A program made the position numbers and the translations under genes. From Enoplosus armatus (Eukaryota > Chordata > Actinopteri > Centrarchiformes > Enoplosidae), in contig NC_092186.1 of NCBI RefSeq assembly GCF_043641665.1, positions 15,060,001 to 15,124,000 of the forward strand: a stretch of 64,000 bases of DNA. Direction: 5' to 3'. The notes beneath the pieces are model-generated. The model made no database searches, was not told the origin of the DNA, and saw only the letters and a program-made list of their open reading frames with translations. Positions 31,660-43,300 of the stretch are shown here, piece after piece (position 1 is the stretch's first letter; every line of letters starts with the position of its first letter).

Positions 31660-34600
31660 TCAGAGAATAGGCTCTGTGTCATTCCAATTGACAAATGCAT
31701 CTTTCCACCTGAAAATTAAAAAACAAACAAACATTTGAACGCCCCTTGATTAACAGCAATAAACTTCAACATACTTTATGGCTGTTTTCAGGTTCTGCAG
31801 ACATTACTGTGCATGTCCTTACCTTGTTCGAATACAGTGCTCCAGTGGAGGAATGAGATCAGTGTCGACGTCTTGACAGCTCAGGGCCGATTTGCCAACA
31901 GCTAAAAATACAAACACTCAATTAACATACTTACAGTTAGTGCAACAGCAAAATAGTAATACGTGATGCTACATACAGACAGTGAGGCGGATCTCCTCCT
32001 GTTGATTGGCTAGTCCATCATAATAGTAGAGGTCAAACTCCAGACCATTGTCCTGATTGGTCAACAGCTCCCTCTGCAGGCCGAAAAGCACGCTGAAGTG
32101 GCTTTCACTGCACACCACCCAGATGGGGTAACGGGGGGTCTTCAGGTAAGCTCCTACCTTAGATAGAAGAAAGTAGAACACAACATAGCCAAGTAGTCTA
32201 TTACATAACAGGACTTTGAAATTGAAGCAGCTAAATGGAATTAAGTCATCATGAATTTTATTATTTTAACATATTAAAAAGACACAATCTGAGCTGTCAG
32301 CAACATCAAATTCCAGCTACCAGGGTGAGAGAGGAGTAAATCACTGTTATGGTATTTGTTTATGCATGCTTCCTGGTACATTTAGAAGTAGACGCACAGT
32401 TTTACAGGGTGTAAAAGTAACAGGATTTTGATTAGAATAATACATTTTGGACATGTATTGATATTTACCGTTTATGTTAATGATGTGCAGAAAAATGTGA
32501 AATATATTTTGCATTTCTTTTCTGCAAGGTCTTTGCTGAAAAGAGTATTATGAAAAAAACTACAGTATAAAGTCTGTCATTAAAGTTTGTATAAAGTTCA
32601 TAGCACTACTTCTTCTCTACTTTACATTTAGTACCTGGTTTCTCTAAGTTAGTGCAGGTTTTATTGTCATTTAGAAAGGAACTTTGGGCCTTTTTTCATT
32701 TCCAATTGAATAAAACCTTCAATACTCAATAATTAGAAATGTCAGGGGAAAATCTGCAATTAATCACTGTTTCTTGGGAGCAAGAGTCTTACATCAGCTT
32801 TAACACACCACGTTCCTCATCAAAACACATCCACATGTCCATGATGTGATCATTTACCTACTAGCTACATTTCACTTCACCAGAGGTCTTATAAAGCAGT
32901 GTGTAGGATCCATACTAAAAGTGCAAAGGCTGATCATTGATTTAAAATTTGTGTTGGCTTATGTCTTTCCAAATTGAACGGTGCTTATGGAATAGTTATG
33001 GTTCAATACAAGCGCAAGTACAAATACCACTGCTGGTTTGAATGTTTATGATAACATGGATCTGTAATTAACATTTGATATTAATGAAATTAAATGTGCT
33101 GCTGCTTCACATGTGTTTATGTGAACTACTTTGAAGTAAACATTTTCAAGCAGTGTATGTGTTGTTAACTATCATATAAATCCTGTAATAGTCTTACGAG
33201 CATTCTTTGCTTTGATTGTGGGCACATCTGTGCTGCTGACGGCACAGATGTGCCCATAATTGCAGTAAAGAATGCCCCCTGAGGTCTAGTGTTTTCACTT
33301 GAATCTGATTAATATCTGGTCTGTCAGTGGCGGGTGACCAGAGAGTCAGCCAGCAATGTCCCTCACCTTACAGATGTTATAATGTTCAAACAAGGACAGC
33401 AGGCCAACGTCACAGTGGCCTTTGACTCCCTTGAGTAGAGTCATGTTGCCATTGCCTGAGTCCAACTCCATGTCATTGTCAAAGACATTAGAAACTGCTC
33501 TGCCGCAGAGCAACAGGTTGACCAGCTCCTGGTGAACACAAACATGAAGAAGCAATCTTAGTAACCACAATAGATTTTGTGTATGCAGCAGTAACAGTAA
33601 GTATTATTGCTTACTGTCTGTGTTGTGTGTTACACCGAGATCCTTTTGTTGTACCGTCAACATACTCTCAGTCCTGCATGCACTTGTGTTACTTCACAGC
33701 ATTTTGCTTTGATTTTTCTGTGACAAGAATTTTCAGGTGCTGATTGGAGAGTTGCTTGTTCACTCATTGAGCTGACATGGCTTTGAGGCAGCATTTCAAT
33801 AAATATTTACTATGAAAGCACTTATGTCCCTAAACCAATGTCATCAAGACCAAACCTGAGTGCAGTAGCCATGGGCTCCGATGAGCGTGGTGGTGGGCAC
33901 GTCCATATCCTCTCTTACTCTAACGAAAAAATAAAAAGACAGCACAATAAGGGTGACGTAAAAGTGATTTTTATGCTGCACATCTTGTTCAGTCATAGAG
34001 CTAGAAAAGGCATGACATACTTTTCAATGGATCGAGAGAGAACAGCAGATATGGTCAGCAGTATGCATCCTAACACCCCAGTCTCAAACTGTGGAAAAAA
34101 GACAGATTGGAGCAAAAAGGTTGGCTTTTGTACATTTGACAGGTAAAACTAAACTGAGGAAGTAGATATTGAGTCTCTCGCCTGTTCAATATGCTGCTCC
34201 AGAAGCAACTGCAGGTCCGTGATGTTATCCACAGTGAAACATGTTATCTAAAACAAAAGGTGGTTATAAGACATCCACAGCAGTGCAAATCACAGCCTTC
34301 TTATAAATTAGATATCAACAGTACACACAGTAGCAAGACTGCTACAATTAAGATTTTAAGTAAAAAGTAAATTTTTACCAAATTGGTAGTATTGACACAG
34401 CCACACGTCGTTTATTACACTTTTCTATTAATTCAAAATAAAATCTTAATTCCATTTGGTCAACTTGAGTGTAACTTTACTACCCAGATTTCAGCAGATG
34501 TGTATGCAGTGGCATCTATTTACCTTTTCAAGCACTCCTTCAGATTTGTAGTGTCCAGTTGGGGTGAAATGATTTCTCCCTGAATTTCTGTTTTAAAAAA

Positions 34601-37600
34601 TAGAGGTAAAAAAATGTACACAAACTGTTTAAATAGATGCTGCACCTGAAACAACACATTTATCAGGCAAATCTGAGATCTGATAGCAGATATTATCGCA
34701 GCATCTGTAGTGCATGTTGCTCCTATGACATTGACATACTGAACCATCCTGACCCTCAACATCTAAGCCAGGTATTCACATGCATTCGGCCTACTTAAAT
34801 ACTGATAATGAGGTTCTGTGTGTTGGTAAACGTCTGGATGTGGAGGATTAGGTGGACCTTACATTGCAATTGTGGCTTGATTTTCCTCACCAGCCCTCCA
34901 CAGGATTTCAGACACAGCTAAAACAAGACACTTTCTTCTGGTAATGTTGGAAGGTCTTATCCTCCTGAGAACAAAGTGGCATTTGTGAGAAAAGCAGGTG
35001 GTCTGGGGGTAATAATACAGTTAATACCACAATGCAAAGGTCAATACTTAACAGTGCCTACAAAGCCTGCCTTGATGTGAATTAATGGCTGTAAAAAGGA
35101 TCCAAGTGATTGCAATAGGGCACAAAGAGGTTAATGTTAAGAGCCAAAGCTCTGCATTGAAGGATAACGTACTGAAGGCCCGTATCACTGCTTCTGATGT
35201 TTTCAAACAGCAGTTTCTTTACAACAAAGGCTTGGATGGATGCCAGAACTCCACAAGGACCACCCTAGAAAATAAATACACACAGTGCATTATTATAATA
35301 ATTATTATTTATTTATCATATTATTATTATAAATCAGTTTTCTGAATGAATTAATTTTAGCAGGACGGCACAGTTAAGACTACCTTTTTCTGCACAATTC
35401 CGTATCTCAGGTCATGCGTTTCTGAGAATGTGAAACCCTGATTCCTCCACTCAACACTGAAACAATTTAGGCTGGAACCAAGAAGAACCGCTTTCAATTC
35501 CTGGAGAAAAACAAAAACAGAAAACAAACAGAAAATCAAAGGCAACCGCAGAAACTATCCCCAGCGTTTCTAAAGAAATACTGGCATAGATCACCAACCA
35601 TGGCAGTGTGTTGGTTCATCGGGTGGCCGGCATAGCCATGCTCTGTGATGGTTCTCTGAAAGGACACTTTGGAGAGTTCTTGCAGATCGTCATCATCCTC
35701 AATGTCATCTGGAAATTGATTAACGCACCATCAGCTTTGAAAAATACAAGGCAACAAATCAAAAGTCAATGGAGGCTGCGTCTTTTTCTATACACACACA
35801 GTACTTACTTAAAACCATCTCAGATACATCCAAATCAGCCACATTTGGCCTGGTCAAAGACTTTACTCTAAGAAACAGACACAGTGTACATAAGTGTTTG
35901 AACAAAACTCAGTAGAAAAATCATTCCAACATAAAACTAGAGCAGAGAGAACTCCCGCATACTGCCCTTTTACTTTATTAGAGATACGTTTCAGTTCTTA
36001 CACCTTCATCAGGTAAAACTGAGGAACAAAGAATGTGATGGTGGGATGTGCCTTCTGATTCAAGTATTGGCTAAATGCATACAGACTGTGGTGCCTGATT
36101 GGATTCACCTGAGGAGGTGTTGGCTATATCTGTCTGCAATGTTCTCTGTTCCTCAGTTTTACCTGATGAAGGTCTAAGGACCGACACGTTGTAGCTCTAA
36201 TAAAGTTTATTGCAAGTAAAAGGACAGCCTTTACAGTCAACAATATAAAACTGTAAAGAACGTTGCCACAGACACACTACCATTAGCAGCTTATGGCTAA
36301 TTACTTTTTAGTCTTCAGTAGGTTGTGTCGCACTGAACTGATTTCAGTTAGGCCACTTTCTAAGCTTTTTTGAGGTAAGCCAGTCACTAAAAGTCCATCC
36401 GTAGGCTGTCTGTGTTCTTCTTCTTTTCTGAGCAGCGGCTGGGCCATGTCTTGCCTTCGATTCTGCCTTTTTTTGTTTGATTCCTAAAAGAAAAAACATC
36501 AGTAATGGAACAGAGTATGTGATAAATATGAGTAATATGACGAATATGGGATCAACATGTTTTTAAGAGGTGCATCAGAGGTTCAGTACCTGAGGTGTGC
36601 TAGCTATTGGTCCAGCCATCATGCCGCGTCTAATTCGATTAGTTTTGCTCCTTTGGGTGCTCTCTGTGACGGCAGTCTTTTTTTCTGGTTCTCTTCTGAT
36701 GAAGCTCTCGTTGTCCTGGAGGGAAGCCCCCAGTGGCTGCCCTTTTTGGTTTTCTGAGTCATAAGCCCAGAAACCTGTTTGATTAGGACTGGACAGTCTG
36801 TCTGTCTCAGGCGATAATGACGACTGTTTATGCTGAGAGGGGCAGATTTCTTCTATATCAGACCTGTGAGAGACATAAATCCCATAGAAGTTCAAACCAA
36901 TTTTCAAAAAGTAAAAACAGCACAAAATAATGTATCAAAAATGTCACTTGTGAAATACCTTGATATGATATGTTTTCTATTAACAAAAGCTGTTGTGCTA
37001 TCCTCTGTCTTTGTGTCATTCATCACTGTTGGTGTTACTGCAGGAGAATTATCAGTGGAGCAGGTAGTTTGAGCAGACAGCAGGGGATCACTGTCATTGC
37101 TGGTGATCTTGTCATTCTTAAGTCCCTTGATGTGATGCTTTACAATAATCTCCAATAATGTTTTCAGGGGGGAGTTCTGAACCTGAAATGACAGATAAAT
37201 CAGCTACAGACTTTGTTTATTGTTTTTAATGTTATCCACTTGCACAGCAGCCAACCTCCAGCTGCAGGACTGACCTTGTTTTTTCTATAGAGACCCTCCA
37301 TGTTGAGAATCTGCCTCAAGAGTGATCTGTTGTTGATACTGGCCTCTGTGCGTGGATGCTCCTCATCCATACAGGCAATCGTCCTCTTGAGTCCCTGCGC
37401 AGCAACACAATGTGTTGCATGGTATTCCGTAACCTGACAGAACTAGGAACTGTAGCGATATTGACGCTAAAAAAGTTACATAGCCACGTTTTGGTGGCTA
37501 AATACTAACGTTCACAGTTACACGGGGTCACAAATGAAAAGTCAGCTGTGACAGCAGAAAGTGGTTTCAGAGTCGCATCACTAACGTTAGTGGCACATAA

Positions 37601-37831
37601 TGTGACGAATCACAGATTTCGGTGCAACACCCGAATAAACTAAACTCTTTACCATTGCTGGACAGGGGCCAACGCTAGCTAGCTAGCTAGCTCCGTTGCC
37701 GGTTTGCAGTAAAGGGCAGCAATGAGTGCAGCACTGAGACCGTTAACTAGCATTAACGTCAGCTAACTTACCTTTCGACTCAGGTATTCCCGTACAAGGG
37801 ACGAAGAAACCTCTTCAACTGAAACGGCCAT
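31660..37831 (-). CDS. mindy4: MINDY4 (FAM188B), Lys48-specific deubiquitinase
   Basis: Cysteine protease of the MINDY family, which trims Lys48-linked ubiquitin chains. Coding exons: 37831-37772, 37394-37275, 37182-36959, 36863-36590, 36483-36305, 35867-35809, 35708-35599, 35500-35384, 35264-35173, 34964-34863, 34587-34524, 34247-34182, 34088-34021, 33919-33856, 33528-33367, 32157-31977, 31901-31823, 31708-31660. They total 2070 bases, 689 residues, somewhat shorter than human (about 757 as I recall). The N-terminus has a LisH-like motif ([14 protein letters not shown]). A variable, Ser/Lys-rich linker follows. The catalytic site is QKKGGPCG, with Gln379 and Cys385 spaced as in MINDY1, and His607 lies in [11 protein letters not shown]. 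All catalytic residues are present, so the enzyme should be active. The intron after exon 12 uses a GC donor. Confidence 0.95.
33200..33275. ncRNA. Candidate hairpin RNA (pre-miRNA-like) in mindy4 intron
   Basis: Two 34-base arms (33200-33233 and 33242-33275) pair with only a few mismatches around an 8-base loop. The terminal 13 bp GCACAGATGTGCC and the basal GCATTCTTT are fully complementary. The size fits a pre-miRNA, and it sits 91 bases downstream of a mindy4 exon in transcript sense. I do not recognise a known miRNA. A small foldback transposon is the main alternative. Confidence 0.35.
34089..34181 (-). other. mindy4: GC-AG intron in mindy4
   Basis: The upstream exon ends GAACAG and the intron begins GCGAGA; the acceptor is TTTTTTCCACAG. 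No in-frame GT donor is available nearby, since read-through hits a stop within 12 codons. Joining HIEQ to FETGVLGC matches the MINDY4 protein order I recall. Confidence 0.75.
35965..36221. repeat. Foldback repeat in mindy4 intron
   Basis: The left arm (35965-36027, containing ACCTTCATCAGGTAAAACTG) and right arm (36148-36221, containing CAGTTTTACCTGATGAAGGT) are inverted copies around a 120-base spacer. This is a MITE-like foldback element. Confidence 0.75.
37673..37692 (+). repeat. (GCTA)n short tandem repeat
   Basis: Five tandem GCTA/TAGC units just downstream of the first mindy4 coding exon, in intron 1. Confidence 0.8.
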
Positions 37832-37846
37832 GATGATGGAGACGCT

Positions 37847-38002
37847 TACCGAACAACAGTTCACCGGTGTGATGGCCTTCTTCTAACATAGATAGTCGAG
37901 AAGAAGCTGTTCTGGCGATAGGCTTTAGAGCACCAAAACAAGGCTGTGGGATGTGCTGCGCCACACCAAATGTGCTAGAGATTGGTGAACTGTTGTTCGG
38001 TA
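37847..38002. promoter_or_regulatory. mindy4: mindy4 promoter region with perfect 19-bp inverted repeat
   Basis: TACCGAACAACAGTTCACC at 37847-37865 recurs exactly inverted at 37984-38002, 118 bases apart. It starts 16 bases upstream of the mindy4 ATG, so it spans the likely 5' UTR and core promoter. Just beyond, GTTTCCATGGCGAT at 38009-38022 loosely resembles an RFX half-site pair. Confidence 0.6.
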
Positions 38003-38176
38003 ATGAGCGTTTCCATGGCGATGTTAGCTGCTCCGCTTTCACACAAACTATATAGTAAGTGAATTAGTTACACAAATATGGCGGCATATTGTTTTGATAA
38101 TGAAAACGTTCACCCGGCGCAAGTTGATGTCGTTGCCTGCCCAACGCACGCGCAATAGTGCTTAGTTTACGGCTGT

Positions 38177-38893
38177 ATCCAGTGGGTCCCAACCTAGGGG
38201 TCTGGATATATAAAAGGGGTCACAAGATATATTTAAGGGGTCGCGACAGGATAGAAAAGTACAAAGTGTATTTATTTGAAAACGTTTCTCAAAAAGACAT
38301 TGTTTATGGACTCGTCATGGACAATAACAAAGATGACTTTCTGGTTAATGGCATTCTTATTCTTGGAAAATGTTGTACAAATCCAGGTACATGAAGGTGA
38401 AACCTGGGTTTAGTGTGTTTCATAATGAGTTTCTTTCTTATATGAAAGCTCTTAAGGTCATGAAAAATAAAAATGCAATGGAACTTCTCAGCATAATTGA
38501 AGAATATAGTTAATTTTAAATTATTTTATTCCTTTTATATTTTAATACTATTTCAATCTCTTGACTGTCTTGATTTGTCTTTTTTGTGTCTTCTCTTGAT
38601 CCTGGTACGCATATGAAACCTATGAGGAGCATGCTCTTAGAGAGAGAATTTGCTGTTGGGCCCCAACTGATACCACCCAATATGTACTCTGTTCTCACCA
38701 CATTTAGAGCAACAAGTACTCTTATGCAGGAATAATACTTAATTTGTGTTACTTTGTGGCATTTGATTAAATTACCAAAACCAATTGACATCTGGGACAT
38801 CTGCTATGCCCAGTTGGTAATCCAGTCTTGATGAGGAGGGGTCACAAGTAAAAAATGTCTTTGTTTTAAGGGGTCACTGGGAACCACTTTACA
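38177..38893. mobile_element. hAT-like non-autonomous element
   Basis: The left end starts AGTGGGTCCCAACCTAGGGG. The right end, read inverted, is AAGTGGTTCCCAGTGACCCC. Both interiors repeat GGGGTCAC/GGGGTCGC. Such CAGTGGTTCCCA-type ends are typical of hAT elements. No transposase was recognised. Exact ends and target duplication were not resolved. Confidence 0.55.
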
Positions 38894-39312
38894 ATGTTTG
38901 TGGCTATATATCTGTTTACGTGTGAAACAAAGTATCTAGAGTGGCTGTTTAAATTTGAGAAATTTTCGTTATGGTTTTACAGAAATTTTGCTTGTAACAG
39001 ATGTGTACAGTAGGTCCCTGTGAATCACGTGACATGCAGTTCCAACTTTGGCCAATATGATACAATCTCTCCATTCCTGCCGTCCCTGGGGCTTGTCTCC
39101 CACGTAAGTCACTGGTTGAACAACATTCAGGTTCGTGGGAATACGATGATGATGGATCCATGGATTATACTCACGTTAAATCTTTAAGGGACAGTCCATC
39201 CAAAAGCAAAGCAGGTAAAATATATAATAGATCAGGCAATAGGTATCAGTTGTTCAAGTCTTCCCCATGCAACAACAAAAGACACCACAAAAATGATGTT
39301 ATTTTTGTTAAT

Positions 39313-40328
39313 TTTATTAAAACATTTTCATTTATAATATATGACAAATATTCAGGCTAGCCTATGTTTGTTTTTCATTATCAAACCATAAAACGGTTAC
39401 CTACTATCCAGCACAACTGTATCAAGTGTATTACATTTAAGTCAAAAAGAAAAAGGAGGGTTGGTACATGAAAAATCAAGATATAATCTTTTTTAGACGC
39501 TGCAGTTTAAAAACATTTAATCTGGGCTAAAGAGTTTCATTGAAAATCAGGATGTACACGTGAGTTCAAATTGTTTTGTCGCTGCAATATGCGACTGCTG
39601 TTACAATGTCATATCATTGTCAACAGACCCTTCACTGTGGGTTTCCAATTAAGTGATGACTGAGATAATACCTCTCAACATAATACCAGGAAAGTATCAC
39701 AATACCATCTATTAATATGGCAAAAATACAGAAAACTACATGCTGACTAATATTGATGAAGTTGTTGAGCAGTTGTAGAATGCCCAAGCAAGCATGTAAG
39801 ATGTTTTACTTATATTCCTGTATCTTCTTCTTCAAAATTAGCACAGAAGGACATCTTACCTTTTACAATGTTTGCTATGTGTGGACCATAAAGTGTGGTA
39901 TTTACGACACAGTGCTATTGTACTTAAAAATGGCTGGTATGAATATTGTAACGGCCTCGCAGCAAAGACAGTTTTGAACAAACGAAAAAGAATGGTGTCT
40001 GTTTTTGGCACAGGTATCATGCTACTCTAACAGGGAGTGCAGCTTTACAATTGAGCAATACGTAAACAACATCTTTTTTTGTGTTGTGTATCCCTCCCTT
40101 AGGAATGCCAAGCATACTGCTATTTTCTTCCCTCTGCTGATTGACCATACCATGAGGGACGAAGTTTTACAAAAGGAGTGAGAGACAACAGGGAAAGTTT
40201 CCAGAACATGGAAGGGCATCAGTAGTCATAAGCTGCAAGAAAGAAACAGAAGAGCAGTTATCCACACCTGCCTCTCAGCCTGAGTTCATGAGGAAGAGGA
40301 GCATGCGATCCACTTCATAGGCATGCAA
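39313..40328 (-). other. nexn: nexn 3' UTR
   Basis: Follows the nexilin stop. AATAAA on the minus strand at 39313-39318 is the likely poly(A) signal. A possible small terminal coding exon (40232-40219) lies inside this stretch. Confidence 0.5.
40219..40232 (-). other. nexn: Possible alternative last coding exon of nexn
   Basis: A strong acceptor (TTTCTTTCTTGCAG) precedes 40232. It would join the good GTAAGA donor located at 40348-40343, within the Ig exon. The spliced form ends ESTYDY and stops at 40219; read-through ends ESKTTLV and stops at 40329. Confidence 0.45.
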
Positions 40329-43300
40329 TCACACCAAGGTGGTCTTACTTTCTATTGTGAGGATGCAGGTACTTGCTGCTGTGCCTCTGCTGTTCACAGC
40401 CTTGCACATGTACTCTCCCTCATCCTCTGGGAAGGTTTCTGGCAGGTAGAGGCAGTACGTCTCCCCTCTCTCTATATACTGATAGTCCTCACAGTCCTGA
40501 AGCATCTCTCCCTCAAACCACCAGGTCACCTCCGGCTTGGGCTCCCCGGTGATCTTAACGGTGAACCGAACTGGCTCCGAGTCCACCACTGATTGATTTT
40601 TAAGGGGCTTTTTAAACCACGGCGCCCCCGACCTGGCATGATCTTCCTCATCTTCATAGGCTGCCGAGCCGTTGATGATGCTACCCTCGTCATCCACATC
40701 ATCCTCCTTCTTCTGCAAACAGATGACAAAAAAAAAATCCTAAACTATTGCCAGGGTCAAAGCAACCTTAATCCAAACTCTTGCTATGCTCTCATGCTTA
40801 AGGAATGATCTTGCATATATGGTCATGAACATGGGAGATTTACTTTTTGGAGGGCAGCATCAATCTCTTGCTGCTCAAACTGCATCCTCTGCAGCTTCTG
40901 CTCCTCTATCCTCCTCCTCTCCTCCTCCTCTCTGGCTTTGGCCATTTGTTGAAATCGGGCTCGCATGTCCACCTTCTGTTTGAATGGTGACTCCTCTGGC
41001 CTCACTGGAGTCATTTCTCCTTCCTCATCCTCCTGAAACACAGCAATTATAATATGTGGCACTGAGATCCTTTGATTAAAACATCGAGTCAGGGACAACA
41101 ATTTTTGTCAATCAAACTTACAAATTTTATTTGTGGCATCTTGATTTATTGATGTCTTGCGTATACTCTTACCTCCTGGAACCTCTCAGCTTCTCTCTCT
41201 TTAATTTCATCATCAATGGCCTTCCTCCGCGCTCTCTCCATCTCAATCTTTTTCTGAATTTCGTCTTCAGTCAGCTGCTTGATCTTCTCAAATTTGGACT
41301 TGAGGTTCTTCGCCTGGATGGAGCCAGTCCTCTTGAGCTTGGTCAGTTCTTCATATTCTTTGCTTACAACATCTGAGCTTTCGTTCACCTCATCCTATGA
41401 GATGGAGGCCAATTTATTTAGCATAGTTTTGAGGTTATGAGGTTAAATTTGTCACTGCAATACGATATGTCATGTATGAGTTCATAGGAATTCAAAAGAT
41501 CTACTTGGAAACACTTTAGTAAAATGAGTGCTGTATTCAGCCCATAATTGGCTGAGAAAGTTAGACAGTATGTGATGGACATGGTTTAGATAAATGAAAA
41601 ATCTGTTCCAGACTGACCTCGCCCATCTCTTGTCTGAGTTGTTCAAATTCCTGCTTCTCCTGCTCCATTTTCTTTTTGCGTTCCTCTGCCTTGCGTCTCC
41701 TCTCAGCCTGCTCCTTCTCTTTCAGTAGCTCTTCGAAGTTGATCTCCAGTTTTCTCGGGTGCAGTGCTTCCTGAGATTCACTCTTCACCATCCCCTCTTC
41801 CTCATCTAGTACCTATACACACGAAGGCAGAAAGCTCTGTTTGGGAGTAAACTAACTGATATAATCAAGTATTATGTCCATGTTTGGCATTAGCCCCCTA
41901 TAATAGAGCCTAACCAAACAAAGTCTACTACTTACCCAAAATTGTCATTAAACCAGCTAAAACTAAGCAGAAGCCATTCATATTGTTGCACATAGCATTT
42001 AAAGACAACATGCATACAAAAAAAAATCAGCTTTAGACCTTTGTCCCCTTGTGCTTACAGGGAATAAATTCATAATAGCATACTGTATGAACAACTGTTG
42101 TTTCCTCTTACTTTTCTGTGAACAATATACATTTGAAATTGAAAATATCTTACTGTTTTATCTCCATATGCAGACCTTTCCTGATCCAGGCCAGGGCTCT
42201 TAAAGAAATAATTTGGACAAGGGAACAGCAATGCAGGTGTACCATTTGAGCCCATCATAATGATATACAATACATGAACAAGAATGATGTATCGTCATCC
42301 AATTAGAATCCAATCATAGATAACATTTATACAGAGCCAGAGTGAAAAGGTAAAATAGGTGTTAGTTTGATGAATTGCTTTGGTCACAACTGATATTTAG
42401 TGAAATGATAGATTACAAATAAAGTGTATGTATGTGCTGTTTGTCTGTGTGTCTATGTGTGTTTGGGCAATTTAATTTTTTTTGTTATAACACAGGTTTC
42501 CCTGTTCGTTTAAAAGGGAAAGCTCAACAGCTCAGCGGCAGCAAATTAAGCCAAAGCAACAATGACTACCTGACATGTTAATGATCAGCAAAATACATGC
42601 AGAGTATAATTTTTGGTCACTGAGTCATGTGGACTTACCATGCTCCTGCGAGCCTCAGCAAAGAGTCTCTTCTCCTCTTCCAGTCTCTTCTTGGCCTCCT
42701 CCTCTGCCTTCTTCTGCTCCTCCTCTCTTCTCTGGCGTTCCAGCTCCTCAAAACTGGCGCATATCTTCCCGGGCTTACTGCCCTCCAGGTTGAGCAGGGC
42801 CATCAGCACCTCATCATCCTCATCTACAAGCTGGGGAAGTACACAGCATGGTAAGCTTTAGGTACTGTTGATAAAAAGTGGCTGATGGTACAATGATCTT
42901 TTGTCAATTTCATTTAACTTTTCAAAAGGAAGCTCCTCTGTGGGACAACGCTCACGCTAAGGACCCGCTACTTCCAGTGAAAACTACCTGTGTGTCTGAT
43001 AAATATGAAGCTACAGCCAGCAGCCGGTCGGCTTAGCTTAGCACAAAAACAGGGAAAGAGGTAGCCTGGCTAACAAAAGCCACCTAGGAGCACTAAAGTT
43101 CACTAATTAACATTTGTTTAATCCATAGACAACCAAAGTCTAAAAATGACAATTCACTGTTTTACAAGGGGTTATGAGCCAGACTATTATCTGGCTCTGA
43201 GCAGTTGCCAGGCAACCAGCACAAATTCCAGGAAGTTACTGCTCCTGGCCAAGAAATAGTTAGTAGCACATAACCCCCTATAAAACATAGATTTGTCATT

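Noticed and set aside
34863..34964. Possible frameshift in a T-run of the mindy4 exon ([12 protein letters not shown])
   Set aside because: On recounting, the run has four T bases and the frame is intact; exon phases before and after also agree.
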